Shown here one piece after another: positions 16,627 through 25,632 of a stretch of DNA of 64,000 bases. The notes under the pieces are model-generated. The model was not told where the DNA came from. It saw only the letters and a list, made by a program, of their open reading frames with translations, and did not search any database. The position numbers and the translations under genes were made by a program. Source of the DNA: JABRWC01 sp039961675 (GTDB lineage: Bacteria > Planctomycetota > Phycisphaerae > UBA1845 > Fen-1342). The DNA lies in NCBI GenBank assembly GCA_039961675.1, contig JABRWC010000115.1, positions 6,240 to 70,239 on the forward strand. The letters run 5' to 3'. Positions within the stretch are counted from its first letter, which is position 1. Every line of letters begins with the position of its first letter.

Positions 16627-18783
16627 CTATTCAGGTGCGCGGCCACGGTGCGCCGGCAGGTAGTAATCCCGCACGTACTCGCCCAGCATCCGGTAGGCGC
16701 TGAACGGCCCGCACACCGTCCGCATCGACTCGCGCATCAATCTCACCCAGCGCCGCGGCACGCCGTCGCGGCCGCGATCATAAAACGCCGGCACGACCTC
16801 GCGCTCGAGAAGGTCATAGATGCAGCCCGCGTCGTAGCGGTCCTGCGCAGCCGGCGTCTTCAGCTCGCGCCCGTCGCCGATCGCCCAGCCGTTTCGCCGG
16901 TTGAAGCTCTCCGGCCACCAGCCGTCGAGAATCGAGCAATTGATCCCGCCGTGCAGGGGCGGCTTCATGCCGCTGGTCCCGGAGGCCTCCATGGGCCGCA
17001 GCGGGTTGTTCAGCCACACGTCGCAGCCGCTGGTCAGCAGGCGGCCGACGTGCATGTCGTAGTTCTCGATCAGCGCCACGCGGCCTCGCAGACCGTCACG
17101 GCGCGCGTTGCGATAGACGAGCTGCGCGAACGCCTGTCCGCCACGGTCGGCCGGATGGGCCTTACCGGCGAACACGAGCTGCACGGGGCGTTTCGGATCG
17201 CCGAGGATCGCGGCCAGGCGCCGGGCATCGCGGAAGATCAACGGGGCGCGCTTGTACGTTGCGAAACGCCGCGCGAAGCCGATCGTCAGCGCCTCCTCGT
17301 CGAACGTCTCGTAGACGGCCAGCAGCTCATCCACCGGCCCGCTCCGCGCCAGAATCTGCTGCGCGAGGCGCTCGCGCACGAAGTGCACCAGCCGGGCGCG
17401 CAGCCGCCGGCGCGCCTGCCAAAGCGCTGGTGCAGGGATGCGCTCCACTCGCTGCCAGCAGTCGAACTCGGGCCGCGCCGCGTTCCAGCGCGGCTGGAGA
17501 TAGCGCGCGTACAGCGGCTCAATCTCCGGCGCCAGCCAGGTCTGCGGGTGAATGCCGTTGGTCACCGAGCGGATCGGGACGTCGGCCGCACGGGCCGCCC
17601 CGCAGGCGCGCTGCCACATCTTGCGCGACACCTCGCCGTGCAGCTTCGACACGCCGTTGCAGTGGGCGCTGCTCCGCAGCGCCAGAAGCGTCATGCAGAA
17701 CCACTCCTTCTCGTCGCGCGGCGCCTCGCGCCCGAGCGCGAGGAACGGTTCGCGCGCCAGGCCGGACTCCGCCACGGCCGGCGCGAGATGGCGCAGCAGG
17801 AGTTTCGGCTCGAAACGGTCGTGCCCGGCGGGAACCGGCGTGTGCGTCGTGAAGACCGTTGAACGACGAACCGCTTTCAGCGCCGCGTCGGCGCTCTTGC
17901 CGGACTTCCGGAGCTGTCGCAGCCGGTCCAGCGCGACGAACGCGGCATGCCCTTCGTTGAGGTGATAGACCGTGGGCCGGATGCCCAGCGCTTCGAGCGC
18001 CCGGTTCCCGCCGATCCCGAGCAGCGCCTGCTGCTGAATCTTGTACTCGGCCGCGGCGCCGTACAGGTGGTGCGTGAGCCGCCGGTCGGCCGGCCGGTTT
18101 GCCGGTATGTCCGCGTCGAGGAGGTACAGCGGCACGCGGCCGACCTGGAGCCGCCAGACGCGGGCGTGCACGGTGCGCCCGCCGATCGGCACGCGGACGT
18201 GCTTTCCGGTGTCCACAATCGGCCACTCACGTTCGAAGTCATAGTGCGGATAGAGCACGCGCGTTGAACCGTCCGGCGCGAGCTGCTGCTCGTAGTAGCC
18301 GCAGCGATACAGCAGCCCGACCGCGACCAGCGGAACCCCCAGGTCCGAGGCGCTCTTGAGATGATCGCCCGCCAGCACGCCCAGCCCGCCCGCGTACTGC
18401 GGCATGCTCTCGTGGACGGCGTACTCCGAACTGAAGTAGGCGACGAGCAGCCGACGGTCGGCCCCCGTATGAACGGACGGGAACCACGGCCGGGCGCGCC
18501 GATACTCGGCGCGCCGCCGCTCGGCTTCGTCGAGGAGTTCCAGGAACGGGCCGTCGTTGTCCAGTGCGGCGAGGCGCTCGGCGCGCGCGCGCTGCATGGT
18601 GGAGATCGGGTTGTGGTTGGTCGCCTCCCACAGCCGCGGGTCGATCGCGGCGAAGACGCGGATGGCGGCGGAATTCCACGTCCAGTGCAGGTCGCGAGCC
18701 AGCGCGTCCAGCCGCTCGCTGAGCGCCGGCCGCTCTTGTGAGCGCGACGCGCGGGTGGAGCGCGTCCTTGTTTGTGCGGGCAT
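16627..18783 (-). CDS. glgP: Alpha-glucan (glycogen) phosphorylase
   Basis: A 718-aa phosphorylase of the shorter bacterial type that carries an N-terminal DUF3417-like region (LARDLHWTWNSAAIRVFAAIDPRLWE). It releases glucose 1-phosphate from glycogen. Family landmarks are YFSSEYAVHESMPQYAGGLGVLAGDHLKSASDLGVP, PTVYHLNEGHAAF, HTPVPAGHDRF, SVTNGIHPQTW, FAGKAHPAD and the PLP-lysine region EASGTSGMKPPLHGGIN. The start at 18783 (MPAQTRTR) follows the divergence from a non-conserved upstream extension. The truB stop lies 77 bases upstream on the same strand. Intact. Confidence 0.94.
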   Translation of the reverse strand: MPAQTRTRSTRASRSQERPALSERLDALARDLHWTWNSAAIRVFAAIDPRLWEATNHNPISTMQRARAERLAALDNDGPFLELLDEAERRRAEYRRARPWFPSVHTGADRRLLVAYFSSEYAVHESMPQYAGGLGVLAGDHLKSASDLGVPLVAVGLLYRCGYYEQQLAPDGSTRVLYPHYDFEREWPIVDTGKHVRVPIGGRTVHARVWRLQVGRVPLYLLDADIPANRPADRRLTHHLYGAAAEYKIQQQALLGIGGNRALEALGIRPTVYHLNEGHAAFVALDRLRQLRKSGKSADAALKAVRRSTVFTTHTPVPAGHDRFEPKLLLRHLAPAVAESGLAREPFLALGREAPRDEKEWFCMTLLALRSSAHCNGVSKLHGEVSRKMWQRACGAARAADVPIRSVTNGIHPQTWLAPEIEPLYARYLQPRWNAARPEFDCWQRVERIPAPALWQARRRLRARLVHFVRERLAQQILARSGPVDELLAVYETFDEEALTIGFARRFATYKRAPLIFRDARRLAAILGDPKRPVQLVFAGKAHPADRGGQAFAQLVYRNARRDGLRGRVALIENYDMHVGRLLTSGCDVWLNNPLRPMEASGTSGMKPPLHGGINCSILDGWWPESFNRRNGWAIGDGRELKTPAAQDRYDAGCIYDLLEREVVPAFYDRGRDGVPRRWVRLMRESMRTVCGPFSAYRMLGEYVRDYYLPAHRGRAPE

Positions 18784-18860
18784 GCGCTTCTCCGTACTTC
18801 GTGCGGCGGGCAATCTTACAGGCAGAATTGGAAGCGAGCGGCGCAGCGGGGCCACGGCGT

Positions 18861-19580
18861 TTACTCTTCAAGCGGATGAGTCGCGCCGGCAATGAGTGAA
18901 CGGGCCGTTTCCAGCCCGATCAGGTACTCGGGCGGCGAAGCGGCACGCTCGATTGACTCCAGCGTACGCGCTCGGCGCTCGTCAAACGGTCCTACCGCCA
19001 ATCGCCGCAGGCCGGTCAGGCAGCCCCCGGTACCCAGCCGCTGCCCGAGGTCGCGGATCAGCGCCCGCACATACGTCCCGCGCCCACATTGCATCTCGAA
19101 CTCGAGCCGCGGCCACTCGTAGCGGCCTGTGCGAATCCAGTCGATGCGCACCGGCCGCGGTGTGAGAGCCGGCGTCTGCCCGCGCCGCACGAGCTTGTAC
19201 GCCGGCCGGCCGCCGATCTTGACGGCGCTGATCGCCGGCGGCGTCTGGAGAGTGGTTCCGACGAACGCGGCCAGCGCGTCGCGCACGGCGTCGCCGGTGG
19301 GTGGCGCTTGCGCGGCGACCTCGACCAGCGGCCGGTCGGCGTCGAAGCTCTCGCTGGTCACGTCGAGCCGGGCCGTCGCGCGGTACACCTTAGGAAGTTC
19401 CATGAGCGATTCGACCAGCCGCGTCGCCTTCCCCAGGCATACGATGAGCACGCCGGTGGCGGCCGGGTCAAGTGTGCCCGCGTGGCCGCTCTTGCGTTGG
19501 CCGGTGATGCGCCGGAGCCGGTAGACCGCGTTCGCGCTGGAAATCCCCGCCGGTTTGTCGAGAACGATCAGGCCGTCCAT
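18861..19580 (-). CDS. truB: tRNA pseudouridine-55 synthase
   Basis: Makes pseudouridine 55 in the T-loop of tRNAs. The 239-aa length is normal for a TruB lacking an extended PUA tail. The N-terminus MDGLIVLDKPAGISS is typical, and the catalytic motif GHAGTLDPAATGVL contains Asp38. Further family segments are KVYRATARLDVTSE, TPPAISAVKIGGRPAYKLVRRG and CGRGTYVRALIRDLG. It is not in the usual rbfA-truB-rpsO setting; its neighbours are glgP and a divergent DUF192 gene. Confidence 0.95.
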   Translation of the reverse strand: MDGLIVLDKPAGISSANAVYRLRRITGQRKSGHAGTLDPAATGVLIVCLGKATRLVESLMELPKVYRATARLDVTSESFDADRPLVEVAAQAPPTGDAVRDALAAFVGTTLQTPPAISAVKIGGRPAYKLVRRGQTPALTPRPVRIDWIRTGRYEWPRLEFEMQCGRGTYVRALIRDLGQRLGTGGCLTGLRRLAVGPFDERRARTLESIERAASPPEYLIGLETARSLIAGATHPLEE

Positions 19581-19779
19581 GCGGCGCGGATTCTACGCCC
19601 TGACGCGCCGCCATCCGAGCCTGAAGCGCGGGCGATGGTGCTGGCGTGGATGCAGTCGGCGCCTCTCGCTCGCGCATCGCGCTCGGACGGAAGCATGGGC
19701 GGCGCGGGTCTGGCGTTCGGGCTGCCGCGGCCGTACGCTCTTGGCGACAAAGTGAAGGCCGTTCGGAGCGAACTCGAGC

Positions 19780-20283
19780 ATGCGCACGTGGCTGTCGTCG
19801 ATCGTCGTGGGAGTGTTCTGCGTCCCGCTCGCCGGGTGTCTGGGACAGGGCGCGGGTGGGGAAAGCTCCGATGCGCAGCGCGAGTTTCCGCTCTCGACTC
19901 TGCCGACCTCGACGGTCACGATCGGAACCAACTTGTTTCGCGTCTGGCTCGCCACAACGCCGCAGCAGCAGGCCGAGGGCCTGATGTTCGTGCCGGAGTC
20001 GGAGATCGCCGACGACCAGGGAATGCTGTTCGTGTTCCCGGCCGAAGAGCTGCGCGGCTTCTGGATGAAGAACACGATCACCTCGCTGGACATCGCGTTC
20101 GCGCGGCTGGACGGGACGATCGTCGCCATCCACACCATGCCGCCGCTGACGCTGCGGACATTTTCCTCGATCGAGCCGGCGATGTTCGCCCTGGAGGTCA
20201 AGGCCGGCACGTTCGAGCGGCTGCACGTGGTCGAGGGCGACCGCGTCGAGATTCCCGCCGACGTACTCAAGTCCGCGCCGTAA
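19780..20283 (+). CDS. DUF192 lipoprotein
   Basis: A 167-aa protein with a clear lipoprotein signal ending PLAGC (Cys20), followed by a DUF192 domain from about residue 47 to 165. Typical DUF192 segments are visible: RVWLATTPQQQAEGLMFV, DDQGMLFVF, GFWMKNTITSLDIAF, and VKAGTFERLHVVEGDRVEI. DUF192 proteins are exported small beta-barrel proteins whose role is unknown. A 95-base gap separates it from the phosphatase gene downstream. Confidence 0.9.
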   Translation: MRTWLSSIVVGVFCVPLAGCLGQGAGGESSDAQREFPLSTLPTSTVTIGTNLFRVWLATTPQQQAEGLMFVPESEIADDQGMLFVFPAEELRGFWMKNTITSLDIAFARLDGTIVAIHTMPPLTLRTFSSIEPAMFALEVKAGTFERLHVVEGDRVEIPADVLKSAP

Positions 20284-20377
20284 ACCGACGACTCAACTGA
20301 CAGCAGCGGTTCCGTTCGCGCACGGCGCGGGCGGGCGATCCGGGCGGCTGGATTGCGCGCTCCGCGGGAGTCCCTTC

Positions 20378-21583
20378 GTGGGTCCGGTTCACGCTCCGCA
20401 CATCCTGTTGCTTGGCGCCGCGCGCGCCCGCTCGGAGGGCGTGCGCTCCCGACTCTGCCAGCGCGGACTCCCGGCCGACGTCTTCGATCTTCGCCAATCG
20501 GCTTGCGAAGACGTGCTGCGCGTCGCCGACGTGGCCGCGTTCGTCCTCGATACCGAATGCAACGGCTCGGACCTGCGGCGCGTGGAGGAACTCCTGCGCC
20601 GGCTGATGGACCGCCATGTGGCAAGCGTCGTCTGGGGTGCGCCCCCGGGCCAGCCGCTGCCGGGCGGCACACTGGTGGACAAGGTCGGACCGGACGCCTC
20701 CGTGGACGAGGTCGTCGGCCGGATCAGCCTTCTGGCCCAGGTGGCCCCCACGGTCCGCCGCCTTGAGGGCGAGCTGGACCAGATGCACCGGCTCAGTCAG
20801 CAGATCAACCGCTACTTCCAGGAAATCGACAAGGAGATGCAGCTCGCCGGGCGCTTGCAGCGCGAATTCCTCCCAGCGCGTCTGCCCGACGTGCCGCGCC
20901 TCCATTTCGCGGCCTTGTACCGTCCAGCCGGCTGGGTCAGCGGCGACAGCTACGACGTCTTCTTCATCGATCCGGACCACGTTGGGGTGTTCATCGGCGA
21001 CGCCATGGGGCACGGCACGGCCGCCGGGCTGATGTCCATGTTTCTGCGGACGGCACTCGTCCCCGTGGAATCCGGCGCCGCGGGGCCGCGAGTGCTCGGG
21101 CCGGCCGAGGCCCTGGGCCGCGTACAGGACAACCTGGTCCGGCTGAACCTGCGGCAATCCCAGTTCGTCACCGCGACGTACATCGTCGTCAACCTGGAAA
21201 CACTGGAAGCGCGCGTCGCCCGCGGCGGGCACCCGTACCCGATCGTCATCCGCGCCGACGGAGCGCTCCAGGAACTTCAGCCGGAAGGCGGACTCATCGG
21301 CGTCGCGGACCTGCCGCCGGAGTTCGGCGAGTGTCGCGTTTCACTCGCGCCGGGCGACAAGCTCGTGCTCTACACGGACGGGATCGAAGACCTGTTCGTC
21401 GCCGGGCGCGCCGACGAAACACGCGCCCCCACGTTTGCCGAGACGCTGCTTTCGTGGCGGGGATTGGACGCGGAGGCGCTGGTCCAGGCCATGCACGGTC
21501 ACCTGGACCGCCGCGCGGGTTCGCTGAACCCGGACGACGATGCGACCGCGATCGTCGCGCAGGTGATGGCTCCCCCCGGATGA
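20378..21583 (+). CDS. RsbU-like PP2C/SpoIIE serine phosphatase with receiver-like N-terminus
   Basis: A 401-aa signalling phosphatase. Residues 1-120 look like a receiver domain, with Asp58 in FVLDTECNG at the phospho-acceptor position but a weak acidic pocket. A coiled coil follows (about 130-160). The SpoIIE/PP2C domain shows LAGRLQREFLPARLP, GWVSGDSYDVF, VFIGDAMGHGTAAGLMS, RGGHPYPIV, LVLYTDGIEDL and PDDDATAIV. These carry the metal-binding Asp residues. Such proteins usually dephosphorylate an anti-anti-sigma factor in a partner-switching pathway; no such partner is encoded nearby. The start is a GTG at 20378. Confidence 0.9.
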   Translation: MGPVHAPHILLLGAARARSEGVRSRLCQRGLPADVFDLRQSACEDVLRVADVAAFVLDTECNGSDLRRVEELLRRLMDRHVASVVWGAPPGQPLPGGTLVDKVGPDASVDEVVGRISLLAQVAPTVRRLEGELDQMHRLSQQINRYFQEIDKEMQLAGRLQREFLPARLPDVPRLHFAALYRPAGWVSGDSYDVFFIDPDHVGVFIGDAMGHGTAAGLMSMFLRTALVPVESGAAGPRVLGPAEALGRVQDNLVRLNLRQSQFVTATYIVVNLETLEARVARGGHPYPIVIRADGALQELQPEGGLIGVADLPPEFGECRVSLAPGDKLVLYTDGIEDLFVAGRADETRAPTFAETLLSWRGLDAEALVQAMHGHLDRRAGSLNPDDDATAIVAQVMAPPG

Positions 21584-21597
21584 CCATTGTGCGCGCG

Positions 21598-22377
21598 TCA
21601 GTCTTTCCGCGCCCAAAGCCGCGCCGTGTGCGCCCAGCCGTGCCAACCCTCCTCGAAGCGGACGATTCGCAACCCCGCCGCCAGCGTCGGCAACTCGCCG
21701 GGCTGAAGCACAAACGCGTCGCGCTGCGGCCGGCCACGCGCAGCCCGGTGCAGCGTCGTAAACGTCTCGGCCAGCAGGCTCCCGCCCGGCGCCAGCGCGC
21801 CGATCAACTCCGCGAACAGCGGCCGGTGCAGGAATCGAAAGACGGTGACCAGGTCGTAAGCGCCCCGCTGGCCGACGCCCTCGCGCTCGACGTCGCGTCG
21901 AACCCAGTCAATCGCCGGCTGGCCGGGAAAATAGCGCGCCTCCAGCGCCCCTCCGCGCGCCAGCGCGTCGTCCAGCGCGTCGATCGCCGCCACGCGCCAG
22001 CCGAGCGCCTTGAGATACACGGCCTCCCGTCCCACGCCGCAGCCGACGTCGAGCGCCACGGCTGGCGGAAGCTGCGGCGCCACGAGCTCGAGGAATTCGT
22101 TCGGCGACCAGAGGCGACCCGTGTCCGTGGGCGCGTGGGGCGCCGCGTAATCGAACCCTTTGACAAGCTCCGCCGCGCGTTCCTGCCCGCGCAGCCAGCG
22201 GACCGCCTCAGCCGCCTCGGGCCCCGTGTCCGCGACGAGCGTCGTTTCGTCGCGCGGCGGCAGTTCGTACACGCGATGCGGAAGCTCGGCCATCGGGATG
22301 TTTACGGCGTCGCGCAGTGGGGTGCGGGCGGCACCGGCCGCGGGACGAACGTCCAGATGGCGGGCGCGTCGAAGCAT
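21598..22377 (-). CDS. Degenerate rhodanese-like domain fused to SAM methyltransferase
   Basis: A 259-aa protein. Residues 7-64 resemble a rhodanese domain (LDVRPAAGAARTPLRDAVNIPMAELPHRV). The active-site Cys loop is missing: where CRSGxRS is expected, the sequence reads ADTGPEAAEA. Residues 66-259 form a class I SAM methyltransferase with motif I VALDVGCGVGREAVYL and an acidic end of strand 2 (VAAIDALDDAL). The ATG at 22377 overlaps the stop of the EVE-domain gene by one base (TGATG), which indicates translational coupling. The methyl acceptor is unknown; similar fusions have been linked to tellurite-resistance or SAM-dependent thiol chemistry only by annotation. Confidence 0.75.
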   Translation of the reverse strand: MLRRARHLDVRPAAGAARTPLRDAVNIPMAELPHRVYELPPRDETTLVADTGPEAAEAVRWLRGQERAAELVKGFDYAAPHAPTDTGRLWSPNEFLELVAPQLPPAVALDVGCGVGREAVYLKALGWRVAAIDALDDALARGGALEARYFPGQPAIDWVRRDVEREGVGQRGAYDLVTVFRFLHRPLFAELIGALAPGGSLLAETFTTLHRAARGRPQRDAFVLQPGELPTLAAGLRIVRFEEGWHGWAHTARLWARKD

Positions 22378-22811
22378 CAGCGGCCGCGGGGCTTGCCGGG
22401 GCTGGCGGAATTCGCCAGCGCGAGGATTGCGTTCCACTGCTGATCGCTGACCGGCATCACGGAAAGCCGGCTCATTTTCACCAGCGCGAAGTCGCGACAC
22501 GCCGGGTGCGCCTTGATCTCGGCCAGCGCAACAGGGCGCGGCAGGCGGGATTCGAACGCAAGCTCGACGGTCTGGCTGCGGCCCGAGGTGTCCGTCAGGT
22601 CCGCTCTGGGCTGGGACGAGACGCGCGCCACGGCGATGACTGCCTTCTGCGCGCCGGTGTGATAAACGAGCACCGCGTCGCCCTCGCGCATGGCGCGGAC
22701 GTGAATCTGGGCCAGCGCGTTTCGCACGCCGGTCCACTGCGTCGTCCGCTCGCGCGCCAGGTCATCGGCCGAGTATTCGTCGGGATCACTCTTGACCAGC
22801 CAGCGGTTCAT
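22377..22811 (-). CDS. EVE domain-containing protein
   Basis: A 144-aa single-domain EVE protein (PUA-like fold) that probably binds modified nucleotides. Diagnostic parts are MNRWLVKSDPDEYSADDL at the start, WTGVRNALAQIHVRAMREGDAVLVYHTG, and VSDQQWNAILAL near the end. The start at 22811 is chosen to match the family N-terminus; a GTG four codons upstream is possible. Family members read modified cytosine or other bases in DNA or RNA; here there is no restriction enzyme fusion. The gene lies 63 bases downstream of ffh and is coupled to the methyltransferase gene. Confidence 0.9.
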   Translation of the reverse strand: MNRWLVKSDPDEYSADDLARERTTQWTGVRNALAQIHVRAMREGDAVLVYHTGAQKAVIAVARVSSQPRADLTDTSGRSQTVELAFESRLPRPVALAEIKAHPACRDFALVKMSRLSVMPVSDQQWNAILALANSASPGKPRGR

Positions 22812-22874
22812 GAATGTCTGCACCCGCGCCGATTCGATCGGCGGTTCGGGGCGCGCTCCAGGGGGCGAGAAGCC

Positions 22875-24305
22875 TCACCGCCGCCGCCGCTTGCGTTTGC
22901 GGTCGTTGCGACGCGGATCGTAGCGCGTCGATCCTTTGGCCAGCTTCGGCAGCCGCCCGCCGTCGAGCGCGCCCATCTGCCCCAGCACCTGGGCCATCTT
23001 GACGCGCTGGCCGAACCCCAGGCCGGCCATCTGCTTCATCATGCCGCGCATTTGCAGGAACTGCTTGACCAGCCCGCTCACCTCCTGCGGCTCGACGCCG
23101 GCGCCGCGGGCGATCCGCCGGCGGCGCGAAGCTTCGATCAGGTCGGGGTTGCGGCGCTCCTTGGGCGTCATCGAGTGGATCATGCCGCGGAAGCGGTTGA
23201 GGTCCTCTTCGCCGATCTCCACCTGGTCCAGCGCGGAGCCGACCCCCGGCAGCATCTTGAGGAGCTGCTTCATCGGGCCCATCTTGCGGAAGCTGTCGAG
23301 CTGGGTGAGAAAATCGTCCAGCCCGAACACGCCCTTGGCCATCTTCTCCTGGGCCTTGGCGGCCTGCTCCTGGTCGAACGCCTCGGTCGCCTTCTCGACC
23401 AGCGAGACCACGTCGCCCATGCCCAGAATGCGGCTGGCGATCCGCTCGGCGTGGAACTCCTCCAGCGCGTCCAGCTTCTCGCCCACGCCGATGAACTTGA
23501 TCGGCTTGCCCGTGACGGCCTTGACGCTGAGCGCCGCGCCGCCGCGCGTGTCCGAATCGAACTTGGTCAGGATTACGCCGTCGAGCTCCAGCCGCTGGTC
23601 GAACGCCTTGGCGGTGTTGACGGCGTCCTGGCCGGTCATCGCGTCGAGCACGAGATAGATCTGGTGCGGGCTGGTGGCGGACGCGATCTGCGCCACCTCC
23701 TGCATCATTTCCTCGTCGATCGCCAGCCGGCCGGCGGTGTCGAGGATCACCACGTCGCGGTCCTGCTTGCGCGAAGCGAGCAGCGCGTTGCGGCAGACCC
23801 TGACCGCGTGCTGGTGGTCGCGCTCGGTGTAAACGGGCAGTTCAAGTTGCCGCCCGAGCACCTCGAGCTGGTCGATCGCGGCGGGGCGCTTCAGGTCCGC
23901 CGCGACCAGCATCGGCTTCTTGCCGCGCTGGAGGCAGTAGCGGGCGAGCTTGGCGCAGGTGGTGGTCTTGCCGGAACCCTGGAGGCCGGCCATGAGGACG
24001 ATCGTCGGCGGCTGTGAGACGAAGGGGATGCGCGTCTCAACCGGCCCCATCAGCGCGACCAGCTCGTCGTGGACGACCTTGACCAGTACCTGCTCGGGCC
24101 GCAGCGTGTCGATGACCTGCATGCCGAGCGCTTTCTGAAGCGCGTCGTCGCAGAACTTCCGGGCGACGTCGAGGTTCACGTCGGCTTCGAGCAGGGCGGT
24201 GCGGATCTCGCGCAGCACGTCGCGGACGTTCGCCTCCGTGATGCGGCCGCGGCCGCGGATGCTGCGAAACACCTCGCCGAGCTTATTGCTGAGAACGTCG
24301 AACAT
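22875..24305 (-). CDS. ffh: Signal recognition particle protein Ffh
   Basis: The SRP GTPase that binds signal sequences on nascent chains and delivers ribosomes to FtsY at the membrane. It has 476 aa in the order N domain (MFDVLSNKLGEVFRSIRGRGRI), G domain and M domain. G-domain motifs are LQGSGKTTTCAKLA (P-loop), DTAGR, TKFDSDTRGGAAL and the insertion-box sequence. The M domain from about residue 330 contains the Met-rich finger and MHSMTPKERRNPDLI. The basic tail RYDPRRNDRKRKRRRR is unusually Arg-rich. No SRP RNA gene was found in the window. The start at 24305 matches the family. Confidence 0.97.
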   Translation of the reverse strand: MFDVLSNKLGEVFRSIRGRGRITEANVRDVLREIRTALLEADVNLDVARKFCDDALQKALGMQVIDTLRPEQVLVKVVHDELVALMGPVETRIPFVSQPPTIVLMAGLQGSGKTTTCAKLARYCLQRGKKPMLVAADLKRPAAIDQLEVLGRQLELPVYTERDHQHAVRVCRNALLASRKQDRDVVILDTAGRLAIDEEMMQEVAQIASATSPHQIYLVLDAMTGQDAVNTAKAFDQRLELDGVILTKFDSDTRGGAALSVKAVTGKPIKFIGVGEKLDALEEFHAERIASRILGMGDVVSLVEKATEAFDQEQAAKAQEKMAKGVFGLDDFLTQLDSFRKMGPMKQLLKMLPGVGSALDQVEIGEEDLNRFRGMIHSMTPKERRNPDLIEASRRRRIARGAGVEPQEVSGLVKQFLQMRGMMKQMAGLGFGQRVKMAQVLGQMGALDGGRLPKLAKGSTRYDPRRNDRKRKRRRR

Positions 24306-24415
24306 GGGCGTGAGTGTAGCCGGGAACGGTACGGGCGGGCGAGCGAGCGCGCGAACGCGGGCGCGCGTCATCCGCCGGCGGCGGGGGTTGCTCTCACGCC
24401 GCGCGCCGTCCGACG

Positions 24416-25495
24416 CTAGTCGTCGTTGTACGGCGCCCAGTCCCCTTCCCACGGACGAGAGGGCCAGATTGTCCAGCCCACGTCGTCCACGTAGCGCGTG
24501 TCGCGCAAACGATAATCCGCGTGGCCGTCCAGGTACGCGGCGGCATGCCGGTCCGGGTTGTTGTGCCAGCCGGTGAACTTGCGCGGCAATTGCGAGTCCT
24601 GGAAGCCGCGCGGCTTGGCGGCTTCCATCGCGTAGTTCAACAGTCCCTCGTAGAAGATCAGGAAGCGGCTTTGCCAGCCGGCCTTTTCGCTCACGTTCAG
24701 CATGTAGCGCCCGAGCCCCGGGATCTTCAGGTTGCCGTTCTCATCCAGTTGCCCGCCGATGATCTTCGTGAAGTTCCCACCGTACGGCGGCTGATTGCCC
24801 GGCGGGGCGCCGCCGGTCTCGTCGAAGTCGGAGTAGTAGTACGGCCAGTACCAGTTGATGGGGTAGCTGGTGCCCCAGTACTTCCAGCACTCGAAGATGG
24901 TGTCATGCTCAATGTTCGGCGTGTCGTTGCGGCCGACCATCGGCAGCGCGGCGGTGCGGTCCGACGGGCAGCGGAACGTCCCCGGCAGGATCGCCGCGGT
25001 CCGCGTCCGCGCGGCGTCATCCCCGCTCGGCACCCAGTCGCGCTCCGCCTGATCGAAGCTCACGCCGGGGTAGAGGTACGAGTTCAACGGCCGGTGTCGG
25101 GGCGGGACCTTGAAGACGTCGGCGTATGAGCCGGGCGACGCGGGGTTGTCGCCGTCGGGCATGATGTCGCTGCCCTCGAAGGCCTCGGCGGGCACGTCGG
25201 GCATCTGCCCACCCCAGATGACCTCCGTGATGATTGGGTACGTGTACGTGCGGCCGTCGGTGCGATAGCCGCGCGGCAGGACCCACGGCAGGTCGCCGGA
25301 GGTGTCGCTGTTGCGGTACGTGACCGCGGCCTGCCCGATCGAACGCAGGTTCGAAAGGCAGGTCGCGATCCGCGCCTGCTCCTTCGCGCGGCGAAGCGCC
25401 GGCAGCAAAATCGAAATCAGCAGGGCAATGATGGCGACGACGACGAGCAGCTCGATCAGCGTGAATGCCGGCCGGCCGCGAGGGCGATTGTGCAT
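24416..25495 (-). CDS. Prepilin-like (type II secretion/pilin N-terminus) secreted protein, copy A
   Basis: A 359-aa protein starting MHNRPRGRPAFTLIELL. This is a prepilin cleavage/methylation motif followed by one long hydrophobic helix (VVVAIIALLISILLPALRRA). The residue before the Phe is Ala rather than the usual Gly. The large C-terminal domain has conserved aromatic stretches (SYPINWYWPYYY, AAYLDGHADYR), the latter resembling the 'DGHa' segment of planctomycete prepilin-like proteins. It probably forms part of a pseudopilus or surface fibre. It is a paralogue of the next upstream gene, with exactly the same length and collinear motifs. The start at 25495 gives the shortest normal leader. 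Confidence 0.88.
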   Translation of the reverse strand: MHNRPRGRPAFTLIELLVVVAIIALLISILLPALRRAKEQARIATCLSNLRSIGQAAVTYRNSDTSGDLPWVLPRGYRTDGRTYTYPIITEVIWGGQMPDVPAEAFEGSDIMPDGDNPASPGSYADVFKVPPRHRPLNSYLYPGVSFDQAERDWVPSGDDAARTRTAAILPGTFRCPSDRTAALPMVGRNDTPNIEHDTIFECWKYWGTSYPINWYWPYYYSDFDETGGAPPGNQPPYGGNFTKIIGGQLDENGNLKIPGLGRYMLNVSEKAGWQSRFLIFYEGLLNYAMEAAKPRGFQDSQLPRKFTGWHNNPDRHAAAYLDGHADYRLRDTRYVDDVGWTIWPSRPWEGDWAPYNDD

Positions 25496-25549
25496 GAAGG
25501 CACCTGGTGCGATCAGGACTTGACGATGAACTGCGCCGCGCGAATCAGG

Positions 25550-25571
25550 GCCCCGCACGCAAGTGCGGGGC
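25550..25571. repeat. GNRA-capped palindromic hairpin between the prepilin-like genes
   Basis: A perfect 9-bp stem, GCCCCGCAC (25550-25558) with GTGCGGGGC (25563-25571), is closed by the tetraloop GCAA, a GNRA type. It lies 61 bases after the stop of copy B and 54 bases before the start of copy A. There is no U-tract. A near-identical hairpin is found at 30694-30713, so it is a dispersed repeat rather than a gene-specific signal. Confidence 0.6.
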
Positions 25572-25632
25572 GCGACCCGCCAAGCCCGGGGCGGGTTCCG
25601 AAGCCCTTCGATGCCGAGTCGCGCACCGCGAT

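Noticed and set aside
22540..22565. GGATTCGAACGC resembling a tRNA T-arm
   Set aside because: It lies within the EVE gene, and no acceptor or anticodon arms can be folded around it.
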